A stretch of 7,180 nucleotides of DNA, taken from Odoribacteraceae bacterium (GTDB taxonomy: Bacteria; Bacteroidota; Bacteroidia; Bacteroidales; Marinifilaceae). The stretch lies in the NCBI GenBank assembly GCA_031267995.1, contig JAIRXZ010000012.1:1-7180 (forward strand). Reading direction: 5' to 3'. Below, piece after piece: positions 6,056-7,180 of this stretch. A program made the position numbers and the translations under genes. How positions within the stretch are numbered: the stretch's first letter is position 1; each line of letters starts with the position of its first letter. Under the pieces are notes generated by a model. The model was given only the letters and a program-made list of their open reading frames with translations. It made no database searches and was not told the DNA's origin.

Positions 6056-7180
6056 CTGTATGGAGATGCAACGCACCAGGCGATTGACCGCCTCGCCGAT
6101 ATAGAGGATGCCATCCGGCGTGGTAGCCACCCCGTAAGGCGTGTCGAAGAGGCTCTCCAGCGGCTGCCCGTCCGCGTAACCCGCCGCACCCGTGCCGGCG
6201 ATGACGGTGGCATTCAGCCCCGTGTCGATTTTCCACACCACGTGATTCTGGTAATCCACCACGTAGAGGTTGCCCTCCGCGTCGGCGCAAATCTGCTCGA
6301 TATTACCAAATTGCGCGTTCTTGCCATTGCCCTCGCGAGGCGCGCCGCGTCCCATCCCGGCGATATGCTCCAGGTCATCCGCCGCGATCCACGGCCTATC
6401 CCCGCCGGCGGGCGCGTGACGAGGATCCAGGCGATAGACGCGGCCAAAGCTCTCCGCCGACAGGTACAACTTCCCGTCCTTGCCGTTGTAACAGATATGG
6501 TTCCAGTCGGGCAGGCCAAACTCCCCGCCAATCAGCTCCACCTTTTTGGTCTCCTGGTGCACCCGCACGAAGCGCGCGCCGCCGGCCGAGATGAGGTAAA
6601 CATACTCCTCGTCGGCGGCCAGCCCGGAGTACACCAGCCTGCCGGCGACGTAGTTACCGGCACTGTCCACCTGATCGTAAAACGTCTCTCGCTCCATCCA
6701 GCTGCCGCTTTTTCGCAAGCCGTAAAAAAGCAGCGGTCGGGGCGCCAGCTCTCGCTCCAGCACGAAAAACTTGTCGAACGCCGGCGTGAAAGCGCATTGC
6801 CACGGGCGATACATCCCCTCGATCAGCGTCGTCACCTTGTTCTCCGCCAGGGCGATCATCCTCAGTCGCATGCCCCCGTCGTCGGTCACGAACAGCAAGC
6901 CCTCGTCGTTCACCGCCAGCATGGACGGTCGACCCATCGTCGCCTCCATCGCCATCCCGTCCACGGACGTCGCGTCATTGAGCTTGCCCGCGACGGTAGT
7001 CACGCTGGACTTGATAAAGTACTGGAACTGACGATCGCGCAACACCCCCTCCTTCCCCTCCACCACCACCCTGATGGTCGAGAACTCCCCCGGCTGCTTG
7101 GGCGCCAGGGCGTAGATGGCATCGTCCCGCACCCTCATCACGAAGGCCTCCTTGTTATTAAAATACAGCTTGACCCTGGC
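6053..7180 (-). CDS. IPT/TIG and NHL-repeat beta-propeller protein (5' end outside window)
   Basis: The reading frame stays open to the right edge, so 375 C-terminal residues are visible and the start lies beyond 7180. Visible residues 1-53 resemble the end of an IPT/TIG (immunoglobulin-like) domain: VKLYFNNKEAFV, then ALAPKQPGEFSTIRVVVEG. From about residue 54 the chain looks like an NHL beta-propeller. It has TVAGK, IAGMGRG and IAGTGAAGYADG linkers, followed by blade motifs such as ICADAEGNLYVVDYQN and GVATTPDGILYIGEAVNRLV. IPT/TIG-NHL proteins are known companions of SusC/SusD pairs in Bacteroidales and are thought to be extracytoplasmic, with roles in binding or scaffolding. The signal sequence would be in the missing part. 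The stop codon is three bases before the SusC-like start, which implies co-transcription. No catalytic motif is visible. The family assignment is firm; the ligand and exact role are unknown. Confidence 0.88.
   Translation of the reverse strand, partial: ARVKLYFNNKEAFVMRVRDDAIYALAPKQPGEFSTIRVVVEGKEGVLRDRQFQYFIKSSVTTVAGKLNDATSVDGMAMEATMGRPSMLAVNDEGLLFVTDDGGMRLRMIALAENKVTTLIEGMYRPWQCAFTPAFDKFFVLERELAPRPLLFYGLRKSGSWMERETFYDQVDSAGNYVAGRLVYSGLAADEEYVYLISAGGARFVRVHQETKKVELIGGEFGLPDWNHICYNGKDGKLYLSAESFGRVYRLDPRHAPAGGDRPWIAADDLEHIAGMGRGAPREGNGKNAQFGNIEQICADAEGNLYVVDYQNHVVWKIDTGLNATVIAGTGAAGYADGQPLESLFDTPYGVATTPDGILYIGEAVNRLVRCISIQ

Noticed and set aside
7139..7155. AAGGAGG followed five bases later by GTG ATG, looking like a ribosome binding site and start for the IPT-NHL gene
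   Set aside because: The upstream frame is open to the edge and reads VKLYFNNKEAF, which fits an IPT/TIG domain strand. The purine run merely encodes Lys-Glu within it, Bacteroidota rarely depend on such sites, and a start here would remove the signal sequence and split the domain.

Overview
The window is one stretch of a Bacteroidota (Bacteroidetes) genome carrying part of a SusC/SusD-type outer-membrane nutrient-uptake operon. The evidence is the adjacent SusC/RagA TonB-dependent transporter and SusD/RagB lipoprotein, flanked by an IPT/TIG-NHL protein and a DUF1735-type lipoprotein. These partners are known from Bacteroidales polysaccharide-utilisation-like loci. The DNA is clearly GC-rich, which fits a high-GC member such as Alistipes/Rikenellaceae better than Bacteroides itself. 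Genus is inference only.

All four genes lie on the minus strand and are read from right to left. The order is: a 5'-truncated IPT/TIG plus NHL beta-propeller protein (6053 to beyond 7180), the SusC-like transporter (2996-6049), the SusD-like lipoprotein (1016-2995) and a DUF1735/BT_3987-like lipoprotein (83-1012). Bases 1-82 follow the last stop codon and contain no gene I can support. Gaps between genes are 3, 0 and 3 bases, so this is almost certainly one transcript whose promoter lies to the right of the window. No RNA gene, mobile element, CRISPR array, promoter or convincing terminator was found.

From family knowledge, SusD caps SusC on the cell surface and delivers a ligand, usually an oligosaccharide or glycopeptide, which SusC imports using TonB energy. 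The DUF1735 lipoprotein is probably an extra surface glycan-binding protein. The IPT/NHL protein is probably an extracytoplasmic beta-propeller for binding or scaffolding. No glycosidase, sulfatase, peptidase or regulator is visible, so the substrate cannot be inferred.

This is a known type of system rather than a new one. The points most worth a second look are a change in strand base composition and synonymous codon choice along the operon, and the fact that all four genes share one reading frame with only a TAA (plus 0 or 3 bases) between them.
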